Origin: Halorutilus salinus
GTDB taxonomy: Archaea; Halobacteriota; Halobacteria; Halobacteriales; Halorutilaceae
DNA length: 64,000 bases
Reading direction: 5' to 3'
NCBI RefSeq assembly: GCF_026242195.1
Contig: NZ_RKLV01000003.1
Span: 124,001-188,000 of the forward strand
The translations under genes and the position numbers were made by a program. This document shows, one piece after another, positions 33,641 through 42,551 of the stretch (positions are counted from its first letter, which is position 1; every line of letters starts with the position of its first letter). The notes beneath the pieces are model-generated. The model was not told the origin of the DNA, searched no databases, and worked only from the letters and a program-made list of their open reading frames with translations.

Positions 33641-33641
33641 G
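33619..33641 (+). promoter_or_regulatory. Hairpin presenting the rpl2 Shine-Dalgarno
   Basis: CTCAGACAC-GGGAG-GTGTCTGAG: a perfect 9-bp stem with a 5-base loop. The ribosome-binding GGAGGTG spans the loop and the first bases of the 3' arm, and the rpl2 ATG (33642) follows the last stem base directly. The same design precedes rps3. Confidence 0.7.
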
Positions 33642-34355
33642 ATGGGTCGTCCGATACGCCAACAGAAGGCTGGCAAGGGAAGCTCCGTCTTCCGTGCGCC
33701 GAGCCACAACTACAAGGCGACGTTAAGACACAAGAAGACGGGTGACCACGAGACGGCGACCGGAGAGGTCGTTGGTCTCGAACACGACCCCGCGAGAAGC
33801 GCACCCGTCGCACGCGTCGAGTACGACGACGGCGACGAACGCCACGTGCTCGTCGCAGAAGGCGTCGGTGTCGGTGACGAGATACAGGCGGGCGTGAGCG
33901 CGGACGTAGAGACGGGCAACACGCTCCCTCTCGCCGAGATCCCTGAGGGCGTTCCCGTCTGCAACATCGAGATAAACCCCGGCGACGGCGGAAAGATCGC
34001 ACGTTCGACGGGTACGAGCGCGACGCTGATCACGCACGAACGCGGCGGTGCGGTCGTACAGCTACCCAGCGACGAGATACGTCAGTTCGACCCCGACTGC
34101 CGCGCCACGATCGGTGTGGTCGCTGGAGGCGGACGTACGGAGAAGCCGATGCTCAAGGCGGGTAAGAAGCACCACAAGATGAAGAGCCGTGGAGGCAAGT
34201 GGCCCAAGGTCAGCGGCGTAGCGATGAACGCCGTCGACCATCCGTTCGGAGGCGGCGGACGCCAGCACCCCGGACGCCCCAAGTCGGTCAGCCGTAACAC
34301 GTCGCCGGGTCAGAAGGTCGGCGACATTTCGAGCAGGAGGACAGGAAAGGAGTAA
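33642..34355 (+). CDS. rpl2: Ribosomal protein uL2
   Basis: 237 aa from ATG 33642 ([20 protein letters not shown]). An in-frame GTG at 33633 lies inside the Shine-Dalgarno hairpin and is not a plausible start. The conserved C-terminal segment [20 protein letters not shown] carries the histidine implicated in peptidyl-transferase-centre assembly. Two bases separate it from rps19. Confidence 0.96.
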   Translation: MGRPIRQQKAGKGSSVFRAPSHNYKATLRHKKTGDHETATGEVVGLEHDPARSAPVARVEYDDGDERHVLVAEGVGVGDEIQAGVSADVETGNTLPLAEIPEGVPVCNIEINPGDGGKIARSTGTSATLITHERGGAVVQLPSDEIRQFDPDCRATIGVVAGGGRTEKPMLKAGKKHHKMKSRGGKWPKVSGVAMNAVDHPFGGGGRQHPGRPKSVSRNTSPGQKVGDISSRRTGKE

Positions 34356-34357
34356 CC

Positions 34358-34762
34358 ATGTCAACAGAAGACCTACCAAGCAGAGAAGGAGAGTTCCAGT
34401 ACCGAGGCTATACGCTCGACGAGCTGAAGGAGATGTCGCTCGACGAGTTCGCCGAGGTCGCACCCGCGAGGATCCGTAGGACGCTCGAACGCGGTCTTTC
34501 GGACGAGCATCAGAAGCTCTTCGACCGCGTCCGCGACGGCGACGACAAGATACGTACGCATCTACGTGACACGCCTATCGTTCCTGAGATGGTCGGCACG
34601 ACGTTCATGCTCCATAACGGTCAGGGGTTCGAACGCGTCGATGTCGAAGCGGAGATGATAGGGCACTACCTCGGCGAGTTTGAGATGACACGTAAAGACG
34701 TAGAACACGGACAGGCGGGCATAGGCGCGACCCGTTCGTCGAAGTTCGTGCCCCTCAAGTAA
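34358..34762 (+). CDS. rps19: Ribosomal protein uS19
   Basis: 134 aa, archaeal S19 with the conserved core [10 protein letters not shown] and [17 protein letters not shown], ending [29 protein letters not shown]. It binds the 30S head near the A-site tRNA. Three bases to rpl22. Confidence 0.96.
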   Translation: MSTEDLPSREGEFQYRGYTLDELKEMSLDEFAEVAPARIRRTLERGLSDEHQKLFDRVRDGDDKIRTHLRDTPIVPEMVGTTFMLHNGQGFERVDVEAEMIGHYLGEFEMTRKDVEHGQAGIGATRSSKFVPLK

Positions 34763-34765
34763 ACC

Positions 34766-35311
34766 ATGGGAATAAGCTACTCAGTCGAGGTTGACGAGGA
34801 AAGATCCGCCAAGGCGATGGGGCGCGAGCTTACGGTCAGCAAGAAGGACGCCGTCGAACTCTGCCGTTTCGTCAAGGGCAGGTCGCTCGACGGCGCACGC
34901 GAGACGCTCTCAGCCGTTGCGGACGGCGACGAGCCCGTGCCACTCAAGAAGCACAACTCGGGTTCGGGGCACACGTCGGGCATCGACGGCTGGGACGCGG
35001 GCGGCTTCCCTAAGAAGGCGGCGGAGGCGCTCGACGACGTTCTGTACAACGCCAAGATGAACGCCGAGGAACAGGGCTTCGACACCGACGAGATGGTCGT
35101 CGAACATATCGCGGCGCACAAGGTCGGCGAGTCGCGGGGTATGAAGCCGCGCGCCATGGGACGCGCCACGCAGTGGAACTCCGACCTTATCGACATCGAG
35201 GCTGTCGTGCTACAGGAGGACTACGAAGCCGTCGGTGACGACGAAGCCGAAGACGAAAACGAGACGGAAGCCGACACCGACGAAGGAGCCGACGAAGGAG
35301 GCGAGGACTGA
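34766..35311 (+). CDS. rpl22: Ribosomal protein uL22 with acidic tail
   Basis: 181 aa. L22 core with the tunnel-lining hairpin (HIAAHKVGESRGMKPRAMGR) and an acidic C-terminal tail of about 25 residues (EDENETEADTDEGADEGGED), a halophile extension. Its TGA stop is shared with the ATG of the mini-ORF at 35311 (TGATG). Confidence 0.96.
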   Translation: MGISYSVEVDEERSAKAMGRELTVSKKDAVELCRFVKGRSLDGARETLSAVADGDEPVPLKKHNSGSGHTSGIDGWDAGGFPKKAAEALDDVLYNAKMNAEEQGFDTDEMVVEHIAAHKVGESRGMKPRAMGRATQWNSDLIDIEAVVLQEDYEAVGDDEAEDENETEADTDEGADEGGED

Positions 35312-35361
35312 TGTATCGAACCGAAGCTTCGATGCTCACGACCACACGGAGGTGGTCGTGA
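35311..35361 (+). CDS. 16-codon mini-ORF between rpl22 and rps3
   Basis: ATG 35311 reads MYRTEASMLTTTRRWS-stop. Its start overlaps the rpl22 stop (TGATG), and its TGA stop (35359-35361) shares its last base with the rps3 ATG (again TGATG), so it is coupled on both sides. It contains an ATCGAA/TTCGAT inverted repeat and the 9-bp hairpin at 35337-35360. GGAGG about 11 bp before its own start serves as its ribosome site. Confidence 0.45.
   Translation: MYRTEASMLTTTRRWS
35337..35360 (+). promoter_or_regulatory. Hairpin presenting the rps3 Shine-Dalgarno
   Basis: CACGACCAC-ACGGAG-GTGGTCGTG: perfect 9-bp stem, 6-base loop. GGAGGTG spans the loop and 3' arm, and the rps3 ATG follows the stem directly at 35361. 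Same geometry as upstream of rpl2 (33619-33641), but with unrelated outer stem sequence. Confidence 0.7.
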
Positions 35362-36329
35362 TGGCGATAGAACGCGAGTTCGTGGAGAAAGGCATGCGCC
35401 GGTCGCAGATAGACGAGTTCCTCGCCGACGAACTCGAACGCGCCGGTTACGGCGGTATGGAGCTTGCACGCACCCCGATGGGAACCGAGATCACGCTCAA
35501 GGCTGAGAAGCCGGGTATGGTCATCGGCAAGGGCGGTAAGAACATACGCCAGCTAACCGATGACCTCGAACGCGAGTTCGATCTCGAAGACCTACAGGTC
35601 GACGTACAGGAGGTCGATGAACCCGACCTGAACGCACGTATCGTGGCGGACAAGCTCGCCAACGCGCTCGAACGCGGCTGGTACTTCCGCGATGCGGGAC
35701 GTACGACACTCAGCCGTATCATGGAGTCGGGCGCGATGGGTGCCGAAATCGTCTTCAGCGGAAAGGTGACGGGCGCACGTTCGCGCGTCGTCAAGTTCAA
35801 GGAAGGCTACGTAAAGCACTGCGGCGAACCCGCCGAGGAGGTCGTCGAGACCGGATACGGTACTGCGATAATGAAGCTCGGCGCTATCGGCATACAGGTA
35901 CGTATCATACCGCCCGGCTCCGAGCTACCTGACAAGTTCGAGGTGAAGCAGGACGCCGACGTTGAGGAGCTCGTACCCGAAGCAGAGGCGACCGAGGTAG
36001 AGGTCGAGGAGGCGGAGACCGCCGACGAAGGTATCGAGGAACTCGTCGGCGAAGCCGGCGACGAAGAGACCGAAGAAACGGCTGAGGAGTCCGAAGCCGA
36101 AGAAGCCGAGACGGTCGAAGAACCGGAAGAGGCGGAAACCGAGGAAACAGCCGAAGCCGACGACGAAGCTTCCGACGAAGCACCGTCGTCGGTCGACGAG
36201 CTACACGAGAAGTCTTACCGTGAGCTACAGAAGCTCGCAAAGGAGGCGGGCGTCAAGGCGAACCTCAAGACGGAGGAGCTAATCGACGCACTCGCCGACG
36301 AGTACGGTCTCGAAGGAGGTGACGCATAG
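35361..36329 (+). CDS. rps3: Ribosomal protein uS3 with acidic linker and C-terminal SAP/Rho-N-like module
   Basis: 322 aa from ATG 35361 (MAIEREFVEKGMRRSQIDEF). KH domain with GKGGKNIRQLTDDLEREF, then the S3 C-terminal domain (IMESGAMGAEIVFSGKVTGA). After residue about 205 an unusually long acidic stretch (about 70 residues of Glu/Ala/Thr) leads to a folded-looking end, SYRELQKLAKEAGVKANLKT then EELIDALADEYGLEGGDA, which resembles a SAP or Rho-N helical module. Such an added domain on S3 is unusual; it could bind nucleic acid. Directly followed by rpl29. Confidence 0.93.
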   Translation: MAIEREFVEKGMRRSQIDEFLADELERAGYGGMELARTPMGTEITLKAEKPGMVIGKGGKNIRQLTDDLEREFDLEDLQVDVQEVDEPDLNARIVADKLANALERGWYFRDAGRTTLSRIMESGAMGAEIVFSGKVTGARSRVVKFKEGYVKHCGEPAEEVVETGYGTAIMKLGAIGIQVRIIPPGSELPDKFEVKQDADVEELVPEAEATEVEVEEAETADEGIEELVGEAGDEETEETAEESEAEEAETVEEPEEAETEETAEADDEASDEAPSSVDELHEKSYRELQKLAKEAGVKANLKTEELIDALADEYGLEGGDA

Positions 36330-36545
36330 ATGGCGATTCTACGCGCCGATGAGATGCGTGAGATGACCGATGAGGAGCTTGAGGACGAACTCAACAACCT
36401 CCAGTCGGAGCTTCTTCAGGAGACTTCGATACAGGCGGCGGGCGGAGCGCCCGACAACCCCGGACGTATAAGCGAGATGAAGAAGACGATAGCGCGCATA
36501 AAGACGGTACAGCGCGAACGCGAGATGGAGGAAGAGAACGAATGA
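36330..36545 (+). CDS. rpl29: Ribosomal protein uL29
   Basis: 71 aa, two-helix L29 ([20 protein letters not shown] ... [20 protein letters not shown]), located near the tunnel exit where SRP binds. Starts immediately after the rps3 stop and overlaps rnp1 by four bases. Confidence 0.95.
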   Translation: MAILRADEMREMTDEELEDELNNLQSELLQETSIQAAGGAPDNPGRISEMKKTIARIKTVQREREMEEENE

Positions 36546-36811
36546 TAACCCCGCGGAACATCGCGCGTCACGAACTCGTCGGTCTGAACGGACGCGTCGT
36601 TGAGTCGTCCGATACGTCCCACGTCGGTATACGGGGACGTGTCGTCGAGGAGACGGCGTGTACGTTGACCTTCGCCGTCGAAGACGGCGGCGAGAAGACA
36701 GTGCCGAAGAAGTACACTGTCTTCGAGTTCGATCTCCCCGACGCTGAGACGGTACGCGTCGACGGAGAGGCGATAGAAGCGCGACCCGCGGAACGCGTAA
36801 CAGGTGTCTAA
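36542..36811 (+). CDS. rnp1: RNase P protein component 1 (Rpp29/Pop4)
   Basis: 89 aa. Sm-like beta-barrel of archaeal Rpp29: [38 protein letters not shown] and [14 protein letters not shown]. It binds the specificity domain of RNase P RNA to process tRNA 5' ends. Its position between L29 and S17 is conserved in archaea. Confidence 0.94.
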   Translation: MITPRNIARHELVGLNGRVVESSDTSHVGIRGRVVEETACTLTFAVEDGGEKTVPKKYTVFEFDLPDAETVRVDGEAIEARPAERVTGV

Positions 36812-36812
36812 G

Positions 36813-37142
36813 ATGCCAGAGATAGGATACGACGTACCGGAGCCGACGACCGACTGCGACGACGACAACTGCCCGTTCCACGGTACGCTGTCGCCGCGCG
36901 GCACAGTCCTTGAAGGACGTGTCGCAACCGACAGCATGGACAAGACGGTTGTCGTCGAGCGCGAGCACGACGTCAAGGTTCCCAAGTACGACCGATACAT
37001 GAGACGGCGTTCACGCACGCCCGCTCACTCGCCTCCATGCGTAGACGCGGAGGAGGGTGACACGGTGCGTATCGCCGAGTGTAGACCGCTGAGCAAGACG
37101 AAGCAGTTCGTCGTTATTGAGGTAGTGGAGGACGAAGAATGA
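36813..37142 (+). CDS. rps17: Ribosomal protein uS17
   Basis: 109 aa from ATG 36813 ([20 protein letters not shown]). OB-fold with [20 protein letters not shown] and the RNA-binding [20 protein letters not shown]. The N-terminal Cys pair ([10 protein letters not shown]) is typical of archaeal S17. An in-frame GTG at 36804 overlaps the rnp1 end but is a weaker candidate. Overlaps rpl14 by four bases. Confidence 0.95.
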   Translation: MPEIGYDVPEPTTDCDDDNCPFHGTLSPRGTVLEGRVATDSMDKTVVVEREHDVKVPKYDRYMRRRSRTPAHSPPCVDAEEGDTVRIAECRPLSKTKQFVVIEVVEDEE

Positions 37143-37537
37143 AGGCGATAAAGGCGGACATAACGAAGTCACTCACCAAAGGCTCACGCCTCGTCTGCGC
37201 CGACAACACGGGGGCGCGCGAGCTACAGATAGTCAGCGTGAAGAACTACCGCGGTACGCGCCGGAGACAGCCTAAGGGCGGTGTAGGTGACATCGTCGTC
37301 GTGAGCGTCAAGAAGGGCGACCCCGACATGCGTCGTCAGGTTCTCGACGCCGTCGTCGTGCGACAGAAGAAGCCCTTCAGGCGTCCCGACGGAACCCGCG
37401 TCGCTTTCGAGGACAACGCCGCCGTTATAATCGACGACAACGAGGAGCCGCGCGGTACGGAGATACGCGGTCCCATAGCCCGCGAGGTAGCGGACAGGTT
37501 CGGACCCGTAGCAAGCAAGGCAAAGATAATAGCATGA
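37139..37537 (+). CDS. rpl14: Ribosomal protein uL14
   Basis: 132 aa, archaeal L14 beta-barrel: [40 protein letters not shown] and [20 protein letters not shown]. It forms an intersubunit bridge. Overlaps rpl24 by four bases. Confidence 0.97.
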   Translation: MKAIKADITKSLTKGSRLVCADNTGARELQIVSVKNYRGTRRRQPKGGVGDIVVVSVKKGDPDMRRQVLDAVVVRQKKPFRRPDGTRVAFEDNAAVIIDDNEEPRGTEIRGPIAREVADRFGPVASKAKIIA

Positions 37538-37902
37538 CAGAGAAAGCAACACAGCCGAGGAAGCAACGCAAGGAGCGCGAGGAGGCACCCCTGCACAGAC
37601 GCAACCGATTCGTCCGCTCCACGCTCTCCGACGATCTCCGCGAGGAGTACGGCACGCGTTCGGTACGTGTCTCCGAGGGCGATACGGTCGAGGTACTACG
37701 TGGCGACGACGCGGGCGAGGAGGAAGAGGTTCTTTACGTCGACCTCGACGAGACGAAGGTCTACGTCGAGAACGTCACCGTAGAGAAGACCGACGGCGAG
37801 GAGGTTCCGCGTCCTATCGATGCGTCGAACCTCCGTGTCGTTGACCTCAACCTCGACGACCCGGAGCGCGTCGAACGTCTGGAGGAGGTGGATGAAGAAT
37901 GA
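37534..37902 (+). CDS. rpl24: Ribosomal protein uL24
   Basis: 122 aa. N-terminal [20 protein letters not shown] then a KOW motif ([20 protein letters not shown]). Assembly initiator of the large subunit. The stop overlaps the rps4e start. Confidence 0.96.
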   Translation: MTEKATQPRKQRKEREEAPLHRRNRFVRSTLSDDLREEYGTRSVRVSEGDTVEVLRGDDAGEEEEVLYVDLDETKVYVENVTVEKTDGEEVPRPIDASNLRVVDLNLDDPERVERLEEVDEE

Positions 37903-38618
37903 CGCACCAGAAGAGGCTATCCGCCCCCGACTCCTGGCCTGTCGAGCGCAAGAATCAGGTCTACACCGTGGCGTCGCATCCGGGACCCCACGGTGGCGAC
38001 GCAGTGCCGCTCGTCGTCTTCGTCCGCGACGTTCTCGGATACGTCGAGAACGCAAAGGAGCTACGTTACGCACTCGACCACGACGACGTTCTGGTCAACG
38101 GCGAGGCGGTGAGCGACCACAAGCTGTCCGTCGGCAACTTCGACATCGTAGCCTTCCCTTCGCGCGACGAGTACTACCGCGTCTTCCCCGGCGAAGGCGG
38201 CAGGCTTTCGCTCGTCTCCGTCGAGGCGGACGCCGCGGACAACAAGCTCGCGCGTATCGACGACGTGACACACGTACCCGGAGGGGAGGTACAGCTAAAC
38301 CTCCACAACGGCGCGAACGTCATAGTCGAGGACGACGGCTACTCGACCGACGACTCGGTCGTTGTCGATCTCGAAACCGGCGAGGTACTCGAACGGTTCG
38401 CATTCGCCGAGGGTGCGGCTGTCACCGCCGTCGACGGACGCCACTCAGGCGAGGTCGGAAAGCTCGTCGAGTACAACGTCAACGAGGGTTCGAGCGACAA
38501 CACCGTCGTCGCCGAACACCCCGACGGCTCGACGTTTGAGACTATCGAGGACTACGTCTTCGTCATAGGCGAGGACGTTAGCGACCTTGAGGAGCAGGAG
38601 GCGGAGGCTGAAGCATGA
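37899..38618 (+). CDS. rps4e: Ribosomal protein eS4
   Basis: 239 aa. S4-type RNA-binding domain (VFVRDVLGYVENAKELRYAL ... LVNGEAVSDHKLSVGNFDIV), central domain, C-terminal KOW (HSGEVGKLVEYNVNEG). Archaeal/eukaryal-specific small-subunit protein. Overlaps rpl24 and rpl5 by four bases each. Confidence 0.96.
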   Translation: MTHQKRLSAPDSWPVERKNQVYTVASHPGPHGGDAVPLVVFVRDVLGYVENAKELRYALDHDDVLVNGEAVSDHKLSVGNFDIVAFPSRDEYYRVFPGEGGRLSLVSVEADAADNKLARIDDVTHVPGGEVQLNLHNGANVIVEDDGYSTDDSVVVDLETGEVLERFAFAEGAAVTAVDGRHSGEVGKLVEYNVNEGSSDNTVVAEHPDGSTFETIEDYVFVIGEDVSDLEEQEAEAEA

Positions 38619-39133
38619 CGCTCGAAGAGATACACGAGATGCGTCAGCCCGTCGTCGAGAAGGTCGTCGTCCATATGAACGTCGGCGAGGGCGGACGTGA
38701 GCTACAGAACGCCGAGGAGATAATCGAGGACATCACGGCGCAGACATCGGTGCGCACGCAGGCGAAGCAGAGCAACCCCGAGTTCGGTATACGTGAGGGC
38801 GACCCGATCGGATGTATGGTTACCCTACGCGGCGACGAAGCACACGATCTGCTGAGCGAGGCGCTCGGTATCGCAGGAGCCGTGCCGCGTTCGTCTTTCG
38901 ACGAGTACGGCAACTTCTCGTTCGGCGTCGAGGAACACACCGACTTCGAGGGTCAGGAGTACGACCCCGACATAGGTATATTCGGTATGGACGTAACCGT
39001 CGCACTGGCGCGGAAGGGTAAACGCGTCGAGCGTCGCGGTGTCAAGCCGCGCGAGATACCCGACGAGCACCGTCTCAACGAGGAAGACGCCGTCGCATTC
39101 GTACACGAAACCTTCGAGGTTGATATCGAATGA
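38615..39133 (+). CDS. rpl5: Ribosomal protein uL5
   Basis: 172 aa. 5S-rRNA-binding L5: [40 protein letters not shown] and [20 protein letters not shown]. Overlaps rps4e and rps14. Confidence 0.97.
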   Translation: MTLEEIHEMRQPVVEKVVVHMNVGEGGRELQNAEEIIEDITAQTSVRTQAKQSNPEFGIREGDPIGCMVTLRGDEAHDLLSEALGIAGAVPRSSFDEYGNFSFGVEEHTDFEGQEYDPDIGIFGMDVTVALARKGKRVERRGVKPREIPDEHRLNEEDAVAFVHETFEVDIE

Positions 39134-39306
39134 GCGAAGCAGAAACCGGAGAGAACGAGACAGAAGACGAGACGCGGACGGGCAACAAGCTCGAATGCCG
39201 CCGTTGCGGACGTAAGGAGGGACTCGTGACGCGTTATGAAATAAACCTCTGCCGTCAGTGCTTCCGCGAGGTTGCACGCGACATGGGAGCAAAGAAGTAC
39301 AGCTGA
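39130..39306 (+). CDS. rps14: Ribosomal protein uS14, zinc-finger type
   Basis: 58 aa. An acidic N-terminal extension (about 17 residues, [18 protein letters not shown]) precedes the S14 zinc finger CRRCGRKEG ... [18 protein letters not shown] with four cysteines. ATG 39130 overlaps the rpl5 stop. Short enough to be missed by length filters. Confidence 0.95.
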   Translation: MSEAETGENETEDETRTGNKLECRRCGRKEGLVTRYEINLCRQCFREVARDMGAKKYS

Positions 39307-39316
39307 GGTGACAGGT

Positions 39317-39709
39317 ATGACAATGACAGACCCACTTTCCGACGCGCTCTCGGCGATAAAGAACGCCGACAAGCTCGGAAAGCTCGACTGTAAGGTAGAG
39401 CCGGCGTCGAACACCGTCGGGAACGTCCTCGGCGTCCTACACGACGAGGGGTACGTCGACGGCTTCGAGTTCGTCGAGAACGGTAAGGCGGGCGAGTTCG
39501 ACGTCGATCTCGCCGGTCAGATAAACGACTGCGGCACGGTCAAGCCGCGTTACTCGGCGAGCAAGGACGAGTACGAAAAATGGGAGAAACGTTACCTGCC
39601 CGGACGCGACTTCGGCTCCCTCATAGTAACGACGAGCCACGGCGTCATGACCCATTACGAGGCGCGAGAGGAGGGCGTCGGCGGGCAGATACTCGCGTAC
39701 GTGTACTGA
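39317..39709 (+). CDS. rps8: Ribosomal protein uS8
   Basis: 130 aa from ATG 39317 (MTMTDPLSDALSAIKNADKL). GAGGTG at 39305-39310 is spaced six bases from this ATG and twelve from the alternative ATG 39323, which decides the start. Conserved end FGSLIVTTSHGVMTHYEARE. Binds 16S rRNA helix 21 and may control this operon's translation, as in other prokaryotes. Confidence 0.95.
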   Translation: MTMTDPLSDALSAIKNADKLGKLDCKVEPASNTVGNVLGVLHDEGYVDGFEFVENGKAGEFDVDLAGQINDCGTVKPRYSASKDEYEKWEKRYLPGRDFGSLIVTTSHGVMTHYEAREEGVGGQILAYVY

Positions 39710-39719
39710 GGTGAAAGGA

Positions 39720-40244
39720 ATGAGAAATGAAATCGAGATACCGGACGATGTCGAGGTCACCAAGAGCCTCGACGAGTTCACGTTCGAAGGTTCGAACGGG
39801 ACCGTGGAGCGTACCTTCACGTACCCCGGTGTGACGGCGACGGTCGAGGACGGCGTTATCGTCTTCGAGACCGACTCGGAACGTAGGAAACAGCGCGCGA
39901 CCGTCGGGACGTTCGAGAGTCAGGCGCGTAACGCCTTCCGTGGCGTTACCGATGGCTTCGAGTACGAGATGAAGGTACTGTACTCCCACTTCCCGATGCA
40001 GGTTGAGGTCAAGGGCGATACGGTCGAGGTTCGTAACTTCCTCGGCGAAAAGCACCCGCGCGAAACCTCCGTCGTCGGCGACACCGAGGTTGAGGTACAG
40101 GACGAAGAGATCGTCGTACGTGGTCCCGACAAGGACGACGTTGGACAGACGGCGGCGAACATCGAACAGGTGACGTACGAAAACGACAAGGATGTCCGTG
40201 TCTTTCAGGACGGCATCTACATAACAGCGAAGCCGGAGGTGTAA
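39720..40244 (+). CDS. rpl6: Ribosomal protein uL6
   Basis: 174 aa from ATG 39720 (MRNEIEIPDDVEVTKSLDEF); GAGGTG at 39708-39713 is six bases upstream. Two repeated L6 folds; FSHFPMQVEVKG-like segment (YSHFPMQVEVKGDTVEVRNF) is the archaeal signature. Ten bases after rps8. Confidence 0.95.
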   Translation: MRNEIEIPDDVEVTKSLDEFTFEGSNGTVERTFTYPGVTATVEDGVIVFETDSERRKQRATVGTFESQARNAFRGVTDGFEYEMKVLYSHFPMQVEVKGDTVEVRNFLGEKHPRETSVVGDTEVEVQDEEIVVRGPDKDDVGQTAANIEQVTYENDKDVRVFQDGIYITAKPEV

Positions 40245-40247
40245 CGA

Positions 40248-40925
40248 ATGGCAGAACAACTCACGGACGTAGACGGTGTGGGCGAGTCGAAGGCGGAGAC
40301 GTTACGCGAAGCGGGCTACGAGACGGTCGAAGACCTGAAACGCGCGTCGCAGGACGAACTCGCCGAGACGGAGAACGTCGGTAAGGCGCTCGCCGCACGT
40401 ATCAAGGCTGACGTAGGCGGTCTGGAGGTCGAGGAGACTGAGGAGGAGTTCGTCGAGGAAGAGGAAGAAGAGGAAGGCGAGGTCGCCGAGGTCGTCTCAG
40501 CGGCTTCGCTCTCCGACAAGACGCCCGAACTCGACGACGAGACACGCGACGCGCTCGACAAACGCGCCGCGCAGAACAACCCGTCGTTCAAACGTCAGGA
40601 TCACCACAAGAAGAAACGCGTCTCCGCCGACTCGTGGCGGAAGCTACGCGGAAACAACAGCAAGCGTAGGAAGAACATCAAGGGCAAGGGCGCTGAGGTC
40701 GGCATCGGCTACGGTAAGCCCGCCGAGGCGCGCGGTCTCCATCCGAGCGGATTCGAGGAGGTTCTCGTACACCGCCCCGAAGACCTCGACGACGTTGACG
40801 CCGATACACAGGCTGTCCGTATCGGCGGTAGCGTCGGCGGACGCAAACGCGAACGTATCGAGGAGCGCGCACTCGACGAGGAGGTACGTGTCCTCAACCC
40901 GACACATGTGGAGGGAGAGGAATGA
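40248..40925 (+). CDS. rpl32e: Ribosomal protein eL32 with N-terminal helix-hairpin-helix domain
   Basis: 225 aa. Residues 1-60 are a helix-hairpin-helix module (LTDVDGVGESKAETLREAGY ... NVGKALAARIKADVGG), followed by an acidic spacer (EEEFVEEEEEEEGEVAEVV) and the L32e core (FKRQDHHKKKRVSADSWRKL ... VGIGYGKPAEARGLHPSGFE). The HhH fusion is characteristic of haloarchaeal eL32. Overlaps rpl19e by four bases. Confidence 0.96.
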   Translation: MAEQLTDVDGVGESKAETLREAGYETVEDLKRASQDELAETENVGKALAARIKADVGGLEVEETEEEFVEEEEEEEGEVAEVVSAASLSDKTPELDDETRDALDKRAAQNNPSFKRQDHHKKKRVSADSWRKLRGNNSKRRKNIKGKGAEVGIGYGKPAEARGLHPSGFEEVLVHRPEDLDDVDADTQAVRIGGSVGGRKRERIEERALDEEVRVLNPTHVEGEE

Positions 40926-41365
40926 CAGACCTGAAGAGCCAGCGCCGTCTCGCCGCAAAGATAATCGACTGCGGCGAGAACCGTGTCTGGATGGATCCCG
41001 ACTCGCAGGGCGAGATAGCCGAAGCGATCACGAGAGAGGACGTACGCGAACTCGTCAACCAAGGCGTCATACGTGAGAAACGCAAGAAAGGCGTCTCGCG
41101 TGGACGCGCACGTGAACGTGATGAGAAACGCGACTACGGTCATCAGAAAGGACCGGGTACGCGTAAGGGTAAGTCGGGCGCACGTAGCGACCCCAAGGAC
41201 GAATGGAAGTCGACCATACGCGCGCTCCGTAAGGAGCTACGCCGTATGAAGGACGACGACGAGATAGACGCGTCGACCTACCGCGACCTGTACGCGAAGG
41301 CGAAGGGTGGCGAGTTCGACTCCGTCCGTTACCTCAAGAACTACGTCGAAGGAATGGAGGACTGA
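40922..41365 (+). CDS. rpl19e: Ribosomal protein eL19
   Basis: 147 aa. LKSQRRLAAKIIDCGENRVW, helical basic middle (VSRGRARERDEKRDYGHQKG) and ATYRDLY-type C-terminal part (DASTYRDLYAKAKGGEFDSV). Two bases before the rpl18 start. Confidence 0.96.
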   Translation: MTDLKSQRRLAAKIIDCGENRVWMDPDSQGEIAEAITREDVRELVNQGVIREKRKKGVSRGRARERDEKRDYGHQKGPGTRKGKSGARSDPKDEWKSTIRALRKELRRMKDDDEIDASTYRDLYAKAKGGEFDSVRYLKNYVEGMED

Positions 41366-41367
41366 CA

Positions 41368-41907
41368 ATGGCAACAGGAGCAAGATACAACGTTCCGATG
41401 CGACGAAGACGCGAGGGGCGCACCGACTACCACCAGCGCCTACGTCTTCTCAAGAGCGGGGAGCCACGTCTCGTCGCACGGAAATCCAACAAGCATACAC
41501 AGGTACAGGTCGTCGTTGCGCGTGACCAAGGTGACCATACGGTGACGAGCGCGCACACGAACGAACTATCCGGGTTCGGCTGGGAAGCCCCGACGGGCAA
41601 CCTGCCCGCGGCTTACCTTGCGGGACGTATCGGGGGCGGACGAGCCGTAGACGAGGGACACGACGAGGCGGTTCTCGACGTCGGTCTCAACCGCGTCACG
41701 CCGTCGAACCGTGTCTTCGCCGTCCTTAGCGGCGCGGTCGACGCGGGTCTTCAAATACCCCACGGCGAGGACGTTCTGCCTTCGTGGGAACGCGTACGCG
41801 GCGAGCATATCGCCGAGGGCGTCGAGTACACCGCACAGCCCATCGACGCCGACGAACTCCCGGAGCATTTCGACGAGGTACTCGAAAACGTGGAGGCTGA
41901 GCTATGA
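41368..41907 (+). CDS. rpl18: Ribosomal protein uL18
   Basis: 179 aa. 5S-rRNA-binding L18: [40 protein letters not shown] and [20 protein letters not shown]. Overlaps rps5 by four bases. Confidence 0.96.
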   Translation: MATGARYNVPMRRRREGRTDYHQRLRLLKSGEPRLVARKSNKHTQVQVVVARDQGDHTVTSAHTNELSGFGWEAPTGNLPAAYLAGRIGGGRAVDEGHDEAVLDVGLNRVTPSNRVFAVLSGAVDAGLQIPHGEDVLPSWERVRGEHIAEGVEYTAQPIDADELPEHFDEVLENVEAEL

Positions 41908-42551
41908 GCGAAGGGGAGTACGAGGACGAATGGCGACCCAAGACGCGTCTCGGACGTAAGGTTCAGGAGGGCGAGATCACATCTATGGACGAAGCTCTCG
42001 ACTCAGGTCTCCCCCTCAAGGAGTCGGAGATCGTAGACACACTCCTGCCCGATCTCGAAGACGAGGTGCTGGACATAAACATGGTTCAGCGTATGACCGA
42101 CTCCGGAAGGCGCGTCAAGTTCCGTTGCTCGGTCATCGTCGGTAACGGAGACGGCTACGTAGGGTACGCAGAGGCAAAGGAGGATCAGGTCGGTGCAGGC
42201 ATACGTAAGGCGATAGACGTCGCAAAGCTTGACCTGATACGCGTCCCGCGCGGAACGGGTTCGTGGGAGTCGCGTGCGGACAAACCCCATACGGTTCTAC
42301 TCGAAACCACGGGGAAGGCGGGGAGCGTCGAGGTCACCCTCATACCCGCTCCCAAGGGTATAGGCATCGCCGCGGGCGAGACGGCGAGCCACGTACTCGA
42401 ACTCGCGGGTATCGAGGACGTATGGACGAAGGCGAGCGGTCAGACACGTACGACGGTAAACTTCGGTAAGGCGACCTACAACGCACTCGAAGCGAGCGCA
42501 GAGGCACGTATACCGGATCGCGCGTACGAAAATCTGGAGGTATCGGAATGA
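41904..42551 (+). CDS. rps5: Ribosomal protein uS5
   Basis: 215 aa. Double-stranded-RNA-binding fold with [20 protein letters not shown] and [20 protein letters not shown]. Its 3' end (bases 42535-42551, including GGAGG, ATG and stop) is copied at 42627-42643 just before rpl30. Confidence 0.97.
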   Translation: MSEGEYEDEWRPKTRLGRKVQEGEITSMDEALDSGLPLKESEIVDTLLPDLEDEVLDINMVQRMTDSGRRVKFRCSVIVGNGDGYVGYAEAKEDQVGAGIRKAIDVAKLDLIRVPRGTGSWESRADKPHTVLLETTGKAGSVEVTLIPAPKGIGIAAGETASHVLELAGIEDVWTKASGQTRTTVNFGKATYNALEASAEARIPDRAYENLEVSE

